Positions 1 through 9,559 of a DNA stretch of 64,000 nucleotides are shown here, one piece after another. The notes beneath the pieces are model-generated. The model saw only the letters and a program-made list of their open reading frames with translations. It was not told the DNA's origin and did not search any database. How positions within the stretch are numbered: position 1 is the stretch's first letter; each line of letters begins with the position of its first letter. Origin of the DNA: Tolypocladium sp. Sup5 PDA-1 (lineage: Eukaryota > Ascomycota > Sordariomycetes > Hypocreales > Ophiocordycipitaceae). Both the position numbers and the translations under genes were made by a program. The stretch lies in the NCBI GenBank assembly GCA_000750105.3, contig JPHH03000029.1, positions 1 to 64,000 on the forward strand, given 5' to 3'.

Positions 1-43
<43 letters not shown>
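1..43. repeat. 43-nt G homopolymer at window start
   Basis: The first 43 bases are all G, followed at once by ordinary A/T-containing sequence. A run this long is unlike anything else in the window. Two-colour sequencing chemistry yields false G runs when signal is lost, so an untrimmed contig end is the simplest reading. It does not resemble a TTAGGG-type fungal telomere. Confidence 0.9.
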
Positions 44-45
<2 letters not shown>

Positions 46-458
46 TATTTGTTGTTTTGATAATTCTGTGGACGTAGACTGAAGCAGGGTGTGTTGGGAC
101 ACACTTCGCATCGCGTCTTGTTGCTGTTCTTGAGCGAGACTTTTGTCAGTCGGTTGGCAGATTGCTTGGATGCACGGAGAGAGACGCGGAGAGATACGGA
201 GCCTCGTAATTAATCCAGAGGCCAGCACTGTATGTCGAGTTGGTTTTTTAATGAGAACGCAGTGGCCCATGTCGTAAGCATTTATTCCGTCCCATCCACT
301 TCGTGCCCCTGTAACTCTGTTTTACATGAAAAGGTGTCATCTCGGTACTATGGCGTCCGAATCTCTCGTCTCTCAACATGGCACATGACCCGGATATCAC
401 ACTCCTCTTTGTGCCCCGTTCTCTTTCCGTTGAATCGTATAATGTCCCCAGAGTCGTC
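44..458. other. 3' flank of SEC6
   Basis: Non-coding by my reading. It should hold the 3' untranslated region and polyadenylation signals of the minus-strand SEC6 gene. I see no other gene in it; short open frames here overlap and extend into SEC6 on the wrong strand or frame. Confidence 0.5.
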
Positions 459-2717
459 CTACTTGACCTTGCCCATGATCGTCTCCGGCCCCCGCACAAC
501 ATCCAGCTGCGCCGCCCTCGCCTTGACGGCATTCAGCATGCTCCGCTCAAAGTCGTCCCGCGACCGCAGCACCGCCTCGACCCAGCTAATCTGCAGGTCC
601 CAGTACGCCGCCTTGAAGGCGGCAAACTCGTCGGCCACGGCGTCCTTGTCGGCGGAGAGCAGCCCTAGGAAGGGCTCGGTGACGCGCCAGGTCTGCTTGA
701 TGGAGTTGCCGACGTCCGGGTTGGGCAGGTTGCTGAAGAACTCAAAGGCGGTGGAGATGTCGTTGAAGAGCTTGTCGCGGAAGGGGTCGGCGCGGCGGAA
801 GCGGGCGCCCTTGTTGCGCACCGAGGAGAGGTAGTGGACGAGGAGCTCGTCGGCGAAGATCTCGGTGAAGATGTCGACGAGGGAGTGGTGCAGGACCTGG
901 CGGTAGTCGTTGACGTACTCCTCAAAGGTGACGACCATCTGCTTCATGGCCGTGCTGGTGTACCAGCGCGGGGTGAAGAAGTCGGGCATGACGGCCCGGA
1001 AGTCGACGGCGAAGATGAGGTAGGCGAACTTGGTGATGCACCAGGTGCTGAAGTCGACGTAGCCGTCGCGGAGGGCGGCCACCTCCTGGTCGGCGCGCTC
1101 GAGGTACTGGGGCGTGACGTGCGGCTCGAACTTCTGGCGGAAGCTCGACAGGTAGCCGAAGCGGTTCTCGTCCTCGTTGTCGTCGATGCAGGCGATCTGG
1201 TCGTTGGCCGTGGCGACGAGCCAGTCCTGCAGCGCCTGGAAGCCCTCGAGCTCGGGCACCTTGCCCGACTCGTAGCGCAGCGCCTCGTCCTCGAGCATCC
1301 GCTGCCACGCCTGCTGGCGGCTGCGCAGGCGCAGGAACATGGCGTCGATGACGCCCTCGACGACGTCGGCGCGCTGCGAGTTTGCGCCCGCGTCGACCTG
1401 CTCGCGCAGCATGCGCCACAGCGCGACGAGGTTCTTGGTGCGGAAGTAGCCGTACTCATCCTGGTCGAGGTTGGAGCCCTCGGCGTTGCGCTCGGCAAAG
1501 TCCTTCTTCTCCTGCTCGAAGATGCGGTCGATCCACTCGTCGAGGAACTTGATGATGAGCTGGCGGAAGTCGCGCACCAGCTCGGCCTCGCGGTTGTCGA
1601 TGACGTGGGGCGCCATGTCCTCCTGGCGGAAGCCCATCTTGGCCATTTTCTTGTAGTACTTGTCGGGGAAGCTGACGATCTCGAGGGTGTGGCCCGAGCT
1701 GGCCTCCGGGTCGTCGACCATGCCGACCAAGAAGTCGTGCATCAGCTGGTGGTATATGTCCGCGTACGTCTTGCTAATCTTCCACCGCTTGGGCATGAGC
1801 GGCGTCATGCCAATCTTGACGGCGTTGAGGTCGTTGAAATACCACTTCATGATCTTCTCGAGGCGCGTGGCGTCGTCGAGGAAGTCTTCCCGGGACTGCT
1901 CAAACTGCTGCTCCGCGCTGAGCTTGATGGCCTGCATGAACTTGTCCTTGTACCCGCGGACCTTTTTTGCGCCGTCTGTGATGCTCTGGAAGCGCGCCGC
2001 CATCTCCTCGTGGTCCTTGAGCGCCTCCTGCAGCGCAATGACGCGCTGGTCGCTCCTCTCCTCGGCCTCCATCACGACGGCGAAGCGAACCACCAAGCCA
2101 TTGTTGTCGTTGACCACGAGGTTGATGAGGTTCATGGCTAGGATGCCCACGTGTTCGTCGAACCAGTCGATGGTGTCGTCCAGCCTCGCAAAGTAGTCCT
2201 CGAGGGTCGACTCGAGGCTCGGGTCCTCGGCCCGCTGTATCTGCTCCATGGCATCGTCGCGGATGTTGCGCAGCTGCGTCAGCTCGTAGTGGCAGGGCAG
2301 CAGGTTGGGCATGTTCTCGTTGTCGTTGTCGTCCTCGCGCAGCATGTTCTCGACGACGGTCAGCCGCTCGTCGAAGGTCTCGAGGTTCTTGCGCATCGTC
2401 TCGACGGCGCCAAAGTTGCGGTGGGCCTGGGAGACGAGGTTGATGCTGGCAAAGTCCTTGATCATGGTCTGGGACTCGGAGCACAGCCGGTCGATGTTCA
2501 TCATCTCGTCCTTGATCATCTGGACCGTCTTCTGGCCGTCGCTGAGGCCCGTCATGCCCGACTGCGTCGTCTCGAGCTGCTCGCGCAGGCCGTTGCGCAG
2601 CTGGCCGTCGACGGCGCCCTTTTTGCGCGAGAACTCGAGCTTGAGCGCTGGGATCTTGTCGAGGTCGTCTGGGTGCCGCAGCAGCTCCGACAGCTTCGGC
2701 GCGGGTGCGTCGTCCAT
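459..2717 (-). CDS. SEC6: Exocyst complex component Sec6
   Basis: Single-exon gene for a 752-aa protein of the Sec6 family, one of eight exocyst subunits that tether secretory vesicles to the plasma membrane at the hyphal tip before SNARE-mediated fusion. The sequence is helical and charged throughout, with an N-terminal coiled-coil region (roughly residues 1-150) followed by the rod-like Sec6 domain containing blocks such as LMPKRWKISKTYADIYHQL and PDFFTPRWYTSTAMKQMVV. Length fits fungal Sec6. The frame stays open upstream of 2717, but MDDAPAPKLSELLRHPDDLD begins at the first ATG where the sequence becomes family-like, and a TTATAA lies at 2752-2757. A long open frame on the opposite strand is a composition artefact. 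Recognition is by family resemblance of the translated sequence. Confidence 0.93.
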   Translation of the reverse strand: MDDAPAPKLSELLRHPDDLDKIPALKLEFSRKKGAVDGQLRNGLREQLETTQSGMTGLSDGQKTVQMIKDEMMNIDRLCSESQTMIKDFASINLVSQAHRNFGAVETMRKNLETFDERLTVVENMLREDDNDNENMPNLLPCHYELTQLRNIRDDAMEQIQRAEDPSLESTLEDYFARLDDTIDWFDEHVGILAMNLINLVVNDNNGLVVRFAVVMEAEERSDQRVIALQEALKDHEEMAARFQSITDGAKKVRGYKDKFMQAIKLSAEQQFEQSREDFLDDATRLEKIMKWYFNDLNAVKIGMTPLMPKRWKISKTYADIYHQLMHDFLVGMVDDPEASSGHTLEIVSFPDKYYKKMAKMGFRQEDMAPHVIDNREAELVRDFRQLIIKFLDEWIDRIFEQEKKDFAERNAEGSNLDQDEYGYFRTKNLVALWRMLREQVDAGANSQRADVVEGVIDAMFLRLRSRQQAWQRMLEDEALRYESGKVPELEGFQALQDWLVATANDQIACIDDNEDENRFGYLSSFRQKFEPHVTPQYLERADQEVAALRDGYVDFSTWCITKFAYLIFAVDFRAVMPDFFTPRWYTSTAMKQMVVTFEEYVNDYRQVLHHSLVDIFTEIFADELLVHYLSSVRNKGARFRRADPFRDKLFNDISTAFEFFSNLPNPDVGNSIKQTWRVTEPFLGLLSADKDAVADEFAAFKAAYWDLQISWVEAVLRSRDDFERSMLNAVKARAAQLDVVRGPETIMGKVK

Positions 2718-3213
2718 GGTGGCGGCGGCGGGCTGAGCGCTGTGGTGCCAATTATAACATGGTGCGGAGGAACCGCTATTGCCCCGAATCAGCCAGTGGT
2801 CGGGGCGCCGGTATGTATCTGTCGCCGTCACTGTCGTCGTCGTCGCTCGGTATCGTGCTTGGGAGTCGTGGTACGGATGGCTGGCCGGAGTTGGTTCTGG
2901 AACAAGGGTACTTCGAACGGAGTACACGTGCGCCCCTGCGTCTCCAGCAAGTCCTGGTACCTACTGATGCCGCTGTGGGGAAGCCCACCTTGCACGGATA
3001 CGTACAGAGCCTCACTGCTAGGCGGCATCCAGTTGACGCTTCAGCTGTGCGCAGACAAGAGTTGCTACGCCCATAAAATTAATAGGAGATGATAGAACGC
3101 CCAGAAATCGAAGGCGGGTCGCATTTCAAAGAAGCTCGCCTCTTCATTCCGTCTATATGGGGGTATCGGGTAGAAAGCACTGTCGCGCCAGCAATGCATG
3201 CCCACCACGATGC
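2718..3213. other. Intergenic: SEC6 promoter and BCD1 3' flank
   Basis: About 0.5 kb between two minus-strand genes. It contains a TTATAA/CCAAT-like pair at about 2748-2757, immediately upstream of the SEC6 start, and an isolated TACTTCGAACGGAGTAC-type motif near 2908-2934. I see no gene here. Confidence 0.5.
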
Positions 3214-4560
3214 TCAATCAGACTCTATATCCGAACCAGAACTACTGGTAGAGTCATCTTCGTCTTCGTCTTCCTCCTCGCCCCAGCTCTCCCCGGCGAC
3301 TTCCTCTCCTTCCTCCATACCAACGACAGCCTTGGATCCATCCTCCTCAACATCATCCTCATCCTCATCCCCATCCCCACCCCCCTCGCCATCCTCACCC
3401 CCGACCTCTCCCTCTTCTGGGCCATCCCCGTGCTGCCTCCTCCGCTTCTCTGGCTGCTGCCCTTTCTTGCCACCGGCCTCGGGAACCCCCTTGCGCTTCA
3501 TGCCTTGCGGTGGACGAATCGCCTCCTTTGGTGCGAGGACGAAGCCCGCCGGTAGCGTCTCGCCAGTCTTTAACACATACAGCGTGGGGAATTCGCGGAC
3601 TCTTGTGTTGGAGAGGACGCCCTTCAAGCAGTCTCCGGAATCCAGAGCCGTGACCTTTGTCGGAAGATCAGATCTTGCCGGAGGGCCCCCGAGGAAGAAT
3701 TGGAACTCCTGTCGCTGTGCCTTGTCCATTTCGCCGGGCCACCCTTCTCCAACGTCCGCGCCAGTGTATGATATCCAGTGGCCCGTGGAAGGGTCCTGTG
3801 CCGAATCTGCGACGAACTTCCACGTCGAGTCGAGGTGGCGCTGGCATTCCACTACCCGTCCACCTCTTTGGGGTTTCTTTTGTTGCCCGCTCTCGACCCG
3901 CAGCTTCTCTTCGTGTATGGGGCGGTATGCCTGATATAGCGGCACGTCCTCGAGCAATTTGGAGAGCGTCCTCGTAGTCGCTTTCTCGCCGGAGTCGGAG
4001 CCTGGGCTCTTGTCGTTGAATACCAGCCACTCCACCTGCCAATTGATGCCTCCGGACCTGCGGTTAAAGGTCGTGCCGTTCTCCTTCTGCCTCGCCATGC
4101 CCACCGGCGCACACACAACCTCAACATTCAGCTGTCTCAGCCGCTGCGTCAGAAACCGCTCAAACTTCCTCCCCTTGAATTCGTTGAGCACCCGAGTCAC
4201 CATCACCTTTCTCTTCCTCCCGTCGCGCCCCGTCTTCCACTTGACCTGCTGCACCGTCTGCGGCCGCAGCTCCTCGCCCTGCACGAGGCCCTTGTCACCG
4301 ACCAGCACCCTTTCGGCCCGCTCGACGGACATGCCGAGGCTGTGCAGGAAGTTGTAGTCATGGTTGACGCCGGAGACGGTGCACAGCTGGGACCGGGGGA
4401 CGTATGTGGTTGGATCGCGCTCGCCGCTGCACTCGGACCAGGCCTTGTGCTTCCTGATGCACGCGACGGAGCAGGTCTGGATGCTGCAGCGGGGGCATTT
4501 GTACTTGGGCACGGAGACGTGGCAGATTGAGCAGAGGGAGGTGAGCAAGGGGTCGGCCAT
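3214..4560 (-). CDS. BCD1: Box C/D snoRNA protein 1 (HIT zinc finger, Bcd1)
   Basis: Single-exon, 448 aa. The N-terminus has a HIT-type zinc finger with regularly spaced cysteines (CSIC, KCPRC, TCSVAC, KHKAWSEC; about residues 10-45), the hallmark of Bcd1/ZNHIT6. Bcd1 acts with the R2TP/Rvb machinery to assemble box C/D snoRNPs in the nucleus, so it is needed for rRNA methylation and processing. The middle carries the conserved Bcd1 region (LNEFKGRKFERFLTQRLRQL and the WLVFND block). The C-terminal 100 residues are a lysine patch followed by long E/D/G/S runs, a disordered acidic tail that explains the S/P-rich open frames seen on the other strand. The start at 4560 places MADPLLTSLCSICHVS just ahead of the finger; an earlier in-frame codon would add a non-conserved leader. 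Confidence 0.9.
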   Translation of the reverse strand: MADPLLTSLCSICHVSVPKYKCPRCSIQTCSVACIRKHKAWSECSGERDPTTYVPRSQLCTVSGVNHDYNFLHSLGMSVERAERVLVGDKGLVQGEELRPQTVQQVKWKTGRDGRKRKVMVTRVLNEFKGRKFERFLTQRLRQLNVEVVCAPVGMARQKENGTTFNRRSGGINWQVEWLVFNDKSPGSDSGEKATTRTLSKLLEDVPLYQAYRPIHEEKLRVESGQQKKPQRGGRVVECQRHLDSTWKFVADSAQDPSTGHWISYTGADVGEGWPGEMDKAQRQEFQFFLGGPPARSDLPTKVTALDSGDCLKGVLSNTRVREFPTLYVLKTGETLPAGFVLAPKEAIRPPQGMKRKGVPEAGGKKGQQPEKRRRQHGDGPEEGEVGGEDGEGGGDGDEDEDDVEEDGSKAVVGMEEGEEVAGESWGEEEDEDEDDSTSSSGSDIESD

Positions 4561-5700
4561 TGTGTCTGTTCTTGTGGTCGATGGTAATGCAGTTGATGAG
4601 AGGAAGATGAACTGCACAGCTCCCTGCGACGTCACTTCAACTTTTTCGGAGCCATTGGGTGGGGCAGGCGCAACCCGGCGCTAGAAATGGCAAGCGCTCC
4701 CGCTCCAGGAACGGACTACTCGTAATTACATCGCGTACTCCCTGCCCCATGACATGGCATTTTCCAGATTGACTGTGGCTTGGAATGAATAAGGCTGACC
4801 GACATGTAGAAGCTGGCTGTGATGACCACCATGCATGCAGCGCCCCTGCGGCTGAGTGGTTGGCGTTCTTGCATCGTCCTCTGCATCAGACAATCAACCT
4901 CTCTTCTGCCGTGCCATGCCGTGCCGTCAGCCCAGCCGGCGCGGCTATTGGAACCGAACATTGCGCAGTCTATACCGCGCAGTTTCTGGAACAGGCTCGT
5001 CTTGAAGAGTGAGAAAAAGAGTCACCACCGTTTGCGAGAGAGGACTACGATTAGGGCCTAGGGTGAGCTTGTCGCTGTTTCGTGCGTCCACAGAGTTGGG
5101 CTCGAGTGAGTTTTCTTGGACGCCTGGCATGGAGGAGTTGGACATTGTTGCGTGGAGGAGTTTGCTGGAAGACGGCCACTCCTCGAGATACCACGTTCGC
5201 ATTGCCGTTTGATCGTTCTTGCCTACCACTGGGATCCCATGTTGGTGTGACATGAACTAAGCATCGCGGTCCAATTAAACGAATACTAGACGTCAGATGA
5301 AAGGAAAGTCATGAATTGAAGAGCAGCACCTCACTCCATACATAGCAGACTTCCAAGCAAAAATCCCGACCCAGCTGCACTGAGTCCCAGCGGCACTTGC
5401 AGCGGCATAATAATAGGGCCGCTCTGTCTAAAAGAATCATAGCAACTGCTTCGGAGAAAGCGACAAATGAACGCCGTAAGTACAACAAATTTCCGCAGTT
5501 TTTAAAGACAAAAGATCCAAAGCCACCGCGAGAGCCGGAGAAAATGTATGAACTGAAGTAAAGCGGCATCTAAGACACAAGCGGATATCGGTGGCTATTG
5601 TAAGGGAAAAGATGGCAGTGTTGCCCGTCGCTGAATTCGTTGCGCCCCAGTGTCATCAAAGGGGCTGATATCTTTCTCCTCGTCTGCCATCATATGTCTC
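4561..5700. other. Intergenic, 1.1 kb
   Basis: Lies between the 5' end of BCD1 and the 3' end of the DENN-domain gene, both on the minus strand. Short open frames occur on both strands, but none has recognisable domains or a convincing start. I read it as BCD1 promoter plus the 3' untranslated region of the DENN gene. Confidence 0.5.
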
Positions 5701-8448
5701 TTACCGCGAGCCGCCGAGGGCGCTGATTCTCGCTCCGGACGGGCGATGTAGGAGGGAGTCTGTGTGTTTGGCGACGACTCCGCTCTCGTTGACGACACCG
5801 CCATTGTCGCTTCGGCTCTCCTCGAAGTCCTCCTCCTCGTCCTCGACAATCTTGGTGGGGATGTCCTCCCGTATCGTGTACTGCTGGCTGGAGCGCTCGG
5901 GGGTAGTGGTAGCCGAGGCAAACGACATTGCAGTGCTGCTGCGGTTGGGGATCAGATCCGGCGTGGGCGGGATGCTGGAAGCCCGTCCGGACGGCTGGAG
6001 GCGGCCCTCGTCACCAGCCTCGGAAGTGGCAACGGACCGGTCGTCCAAGCCGTCCTCGCTCTGGACGGCAGACAGGTTGCTCTGGCGTCGGAGGGACCGT
6101 GTCTCGGCATCCTGGGCCAGCTGGAGGCCCTCGACGGCGGCCTGGCACTGATCGGCGATGTTGCGGACAATGTGAGCAATGGCGTCCGTCTTGTCCTTGA
6201 GGTGGCGGTCGGCAACGTCAATGAAGCTCGACGAGGAGAGTCGCTTGCTGCTGCGAGCTGGCCTCAGTGTGCGGTTCTCGTCGGCTGGTGCTTCTTCGGC
6301 AGCCGCTTCATCGCTCTCATAGCCCTGCTCGACCTCGTTGGACAGCTCGTCAGGCTTGATGAGGGACTGGATAAGGTGCTCCATGTGGTGGCTCTGGCCG
6401 CCAATCAGGCTGCGCAGGTGCAGCACGACACGGCGAGCCTCGTCGCGCTGTCGCAGGATCGTGCTGTTGGTGTGGTGGAGCTGGGCGAGCTCCTTCTTGT
6501 TCCTCTTGCGCTCACGCTCAAGTTCCTCGGCAATCTCCTGCTGGAGGACGAGGGCCTCGAGAGCATCGTCGCGCTGCTTCTCGGTGCCAGTGAGACGGAC
6601 GGACATGCGGGCGTTGTCGTCCTTTTGCTGGTCAAGGAGACCAGTGAGGCGGCGGTTCTCCCTCTTGTGGTTCTCAATCTTGACCTTGAGGTCCTGCGTC
6701 TCCTTGGTGAGCTGCTCGGCAAATGCCTGGAACTTGAGGAACTGCTGCTTCCAGCTCTCGAGTTCCTCGACCAGGTAGTTGTTCCGCTTGTTGACCTTGC
6801 TGAGTTCCGTGTCCATGCGGCCCTTGAGGTTGATGAAGTCCTGCCAGGCCTCGAGGGCATCGCGAGAGTACTGATTCCTCTCCCGGACGATCTCGTTGAG
6901 GTGTCGCATCGACACCTTGGTCATCAGGGGCTTCTTGACGGCGCCACCAAAGACAGCCTTAATGCCCGTGTTGCGTCCCATCTTCTCGCAGACATGGTCC
7001 ATGACGGCCATGACGGAATCCTGATTCCACCACTCGGGATCCTGGATCGACTCCACCTCGCCACGCATGACGATGATCTGGCCGGCCGGGACCAGCTTGC
7101 CGCCGCCGTAGGCAGAACGCAAGTGCTGGGGAACGCCGGACGGAGTGACGTCTCCGTTGAGGGCCTGAGTGAGGCGTGTGACAAACTTGTTGCGCTGGTT
7201 CGGCGTCAGGGCGGTCGGCGGGCTCGAGGTAAGGACGAAGTTGCGGTCCAGGTCGATGACAAGGGCGTCGGTGGGCGCCGTGAAGAGAGAGCGGCACTCA
7301 GCAGTGACACCCAGAATGTACGGACCGGGCTCCTGCACGAGCTCCTGGGCGTGGCGCGCGTGGACCACGGGCACGTAGAGGCCGCTCCACTCGTAGACAC
7401 GGACACAGTATCGGACAGTCTCGGCGGCCATGGTGAGCATCGCCGGGTAGTGGCTCACGAAGACGATGCGGCGAGTGGGCGAGATGGCGGCCTCGACGAC
7501 GCCCACGATGTTGGGAATGGACAGGCAGGTGAAGAGCGGCCACATGGCGAAGTTCTGGAAGCCAGTGGGGGACGACGGGAACTGGTAGCAGAGGGCGTAA
7601 TCCTTCATGTCGATGCGGACGAGGTCGTTGAGTCGGGGAGCCGGGAAGCTCAGGATGCGCGAGACCTCCTCGGCGTGGAACAGGTTGGTGGCCTTGTTCC
7701 AGTGAATCCACATACCCCTCAGGTAGTCGCCCAGGAGGTTGTACAGGGGATACCGGGACAGGAACGACAGGCAGTAGGGGATCCAGTACGTCTCGTCGGG
7801 GTTGTCGTAGAAGTCGGTCTCGGTTCGCTTTCTCAGGTCGCGGATGGTCTCGGCCCGCTTCTCGTCGGCGCGGGACCACACCCGGAGGCAGATGCCGTAG
7901 AGGGTGTGAGACGAGTCCTGCTGGAGCACAAAGGCATGGTGAACGCAATGGGGCTGGCTGCGGCCGGTGCAGATCTCGACATCGTGGGGGAAGCAGGCCT
8001 GTGGAACGGTTAGTTAGACATGTCCAATATCGAGAGGCATTGATCGAAGACGTACCCTCATGGCGGCGTGCAGAGCGCGGGCAATCTCGTTGTCCTGCTC
8101 CAGGCGAGGGCTGCTGCCCAGAATCTCGGGCAGCCAGAACTGGCCAACGGCGCCCTTCATGTGGCCAATCTTGCCCTGGACGGGAGCGGGAGCCTTGACC
8201 CATTGCGAGGGCTCGCGGCCAACGCCGCAGACCATGTAGGCATGAGTGAGCGTCTTGGGGGTCCGCTGCTGAGGCTTGACGTTGAGGGTCGAGGGAATGG
8301 GCTGGGTAATGCGCGAGTGCAGCGACGAGGTGCGGCTGGGGATGAGCATGTTGTCGTTGGCGCCCTGGTCGCGCGTGCTGGGCCGGCCATCACGGTCTCC
8401 GGTCCGGGGGCGAGTGAAGGACGGGTGGGTGCTGAGAGATGGAGGCAT
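5701..8448 (-). CDS. DENN (AEX-3) domain protein with central coiled coil
   Basis: Two exons, 8448-8056 and 7998-5701, separated by a 57-nt phase-0 intron (GTACGT..CACAG), give 896 aa. The N-terminal part (about 60-170) has the upstream DENN segment (AYMVCGVGREPSQWV, PEILGSSPRLEQDNEIARAL, ACFPHDVEICTG); about 250-450 is the core DENN region (MWPLFTCLSIPNIVGVVEAA, RRIVFVSHYPAMLTMAAETV, YVPVVHA, PGPYILGV). A long heptad-rich coiled coil follows at about 505-655, then a Ser/Glu-rich disordered tail. DENN proteins are usually exchange factors for Rab GTPases in membrane traffic; the Rab partner cannot be told from sequence. A GTAAGAG overlaps the stop codon at 5701, so a further 3' exon is possible but I found no convincing acceptor. 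Confidence 0.88.
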
Positions 8449-8789
8449 CTTGACGACGTCGATGTTGGGCAGCGAAGCTGGTGAACTCGGTGCCAGCTAT
8501 CGCTCGGAAAGGGGGCGGGCGAACGCACGCTCAACGGGCCATTCGAGGAAAAGAATCGAGCGCCCAAGGCAGAAAGAAGAAGAAGAATTATGAAGATGAA
8601 CAGGCTCAAGGAGAATGAATCGGCGAAAGAGGGGGGCGCAAGCCTCTTGGGACTCGGACAAGAGTCGATGGAGGGTGGTTGGTGAAGGAGACGCAGACGG
8701 ACAGGCGAGACACGGGAGCAGGAAAAGGGACGGTCGTCGGCTGGTCTAAGATGGGGACGGGGGTGGGCGATGTTGCAGACGGGGGACGG

Positions 8790-8885
8790 CGCGCCATGGA
8801 GCCAAAGCCATGGAGCATGGGAGCATGGAGCATGGATGGGGCCTGAGCATGGATCACGGCAGCGTGGATGAGCGTGGATGAAGCA
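8790..8885. repeat. Degenerate GGAGCATGG-type repeat cluster
   Basis: Within about 95 bases the words GGAGCATG, GAGCATGGA and GCGTGGATGA recur several times with small changes, upstream of the DENN gene start. It looks like an imperfect minisatellite. No function is evident. Confidence 0.5.
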
Positions 8886-9046
8886 GGGTGATCCCATCTC
8901 AGGGGCACGGTGAGTTGGGAGCTTGGTGGGAGTTGGGGCCCCCTGTCCGCAGGCCAGGTACGGGGTACATGGGTGGCCGCACGGGTGCCGGCAGTGCGCC
9001 ATGTCGCCGGTACCTTGTTTCAGAACTGCTGGAGCTCGGACGGGGC

Positions 9047-9074
9047 ATCCATCCATCCATCCATCCATCCATCC
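9047..9074. repeat. (ATCC)7 microsatellite
   Basis: Seven perfect tandem copies of ATCC. A simple repeat in the promoter-side DNA of the DENN gene; length polymorphism would be expected between strains. Confidence 0.95.
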
Positions 9075-9532
9075 TCTTCACCCACCTGCGGGCACATCGA
9101 CGGGCTCACGGGCTCTGTCAGTTGTCGTTGGCAGTGAGTCTGTGACTGAGCCAAACGAGACCAAGAGGCGTCGGGCGCAGGGACCCCTGGCCCGACTATC
9201 AAATTGTGCCTCCACGAGGGCCAATCGACGGCGACACAGCGCAAGCCCGGGCCCCAGCGTGGGAAATTGTTTCTTTTTTGCTGCCGACTGTGGTGCAGAG
9301 GGGGGACTGTCAGTCAGCAGAAGAAGCGCTGTCGAAGAGGCGACAAGCGACCCGAGCGCGGGCAAACGAGAGAAGAAGCAAGTCTCGGCGACGCAAGGGG
9401 CGTGGACAATTGGCTCCCGTCGGTGCTGCTGTTGGTGTTGGTCGGCTCGTGCAGCGCAGCATCTCGCGAGGCACTGTATGCAAAACGCAGTGCATCGTCA
9501 TCAGTCGCCGGGTGGCTCGGTGAGCTGCCCGG

Positions 9533-9559
9533 GTGGTCGTGGTCGTGGTCGTGGTCGTG
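9533..9559. repeat. (GTGGTC)4.5 repeat
   Basis: Four and a half perfect copies of the hexamer GTGGTC. Short open frames that cross it read as DHDHDH or GRGRGR and are not credible genes. Confidence 0.95.

Noticed and set aside
834..2141. 435-aa open frame antisense to SEC6
   Set aside because: Low-complexity VDVGE/LAEA composition produced by codon bias on the other strand; SEC6 is certain.
3089..3934. 281-aa Ser/Pro-rich open frame antisense to BCD1
   Set aside because: It is the reverse reading of the acidic E/D/G/S tail of BCD1.
5764..8013. 749-aa open frame antisense to the DENN-domain gene
   Set aside because: It mirrors the DENN coding frame and is rich in L, V, G, E and D runs, the expected shadow of a G/C-biased gene. 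No domain is recognisable.
9047..9074. (ATCC)7 as a telomere-like or origin-like array
   Set aside because: It is a plain tetranucleotide microsatellite, far too short and of the wrong unit for a telomere; nothing marks an origin.
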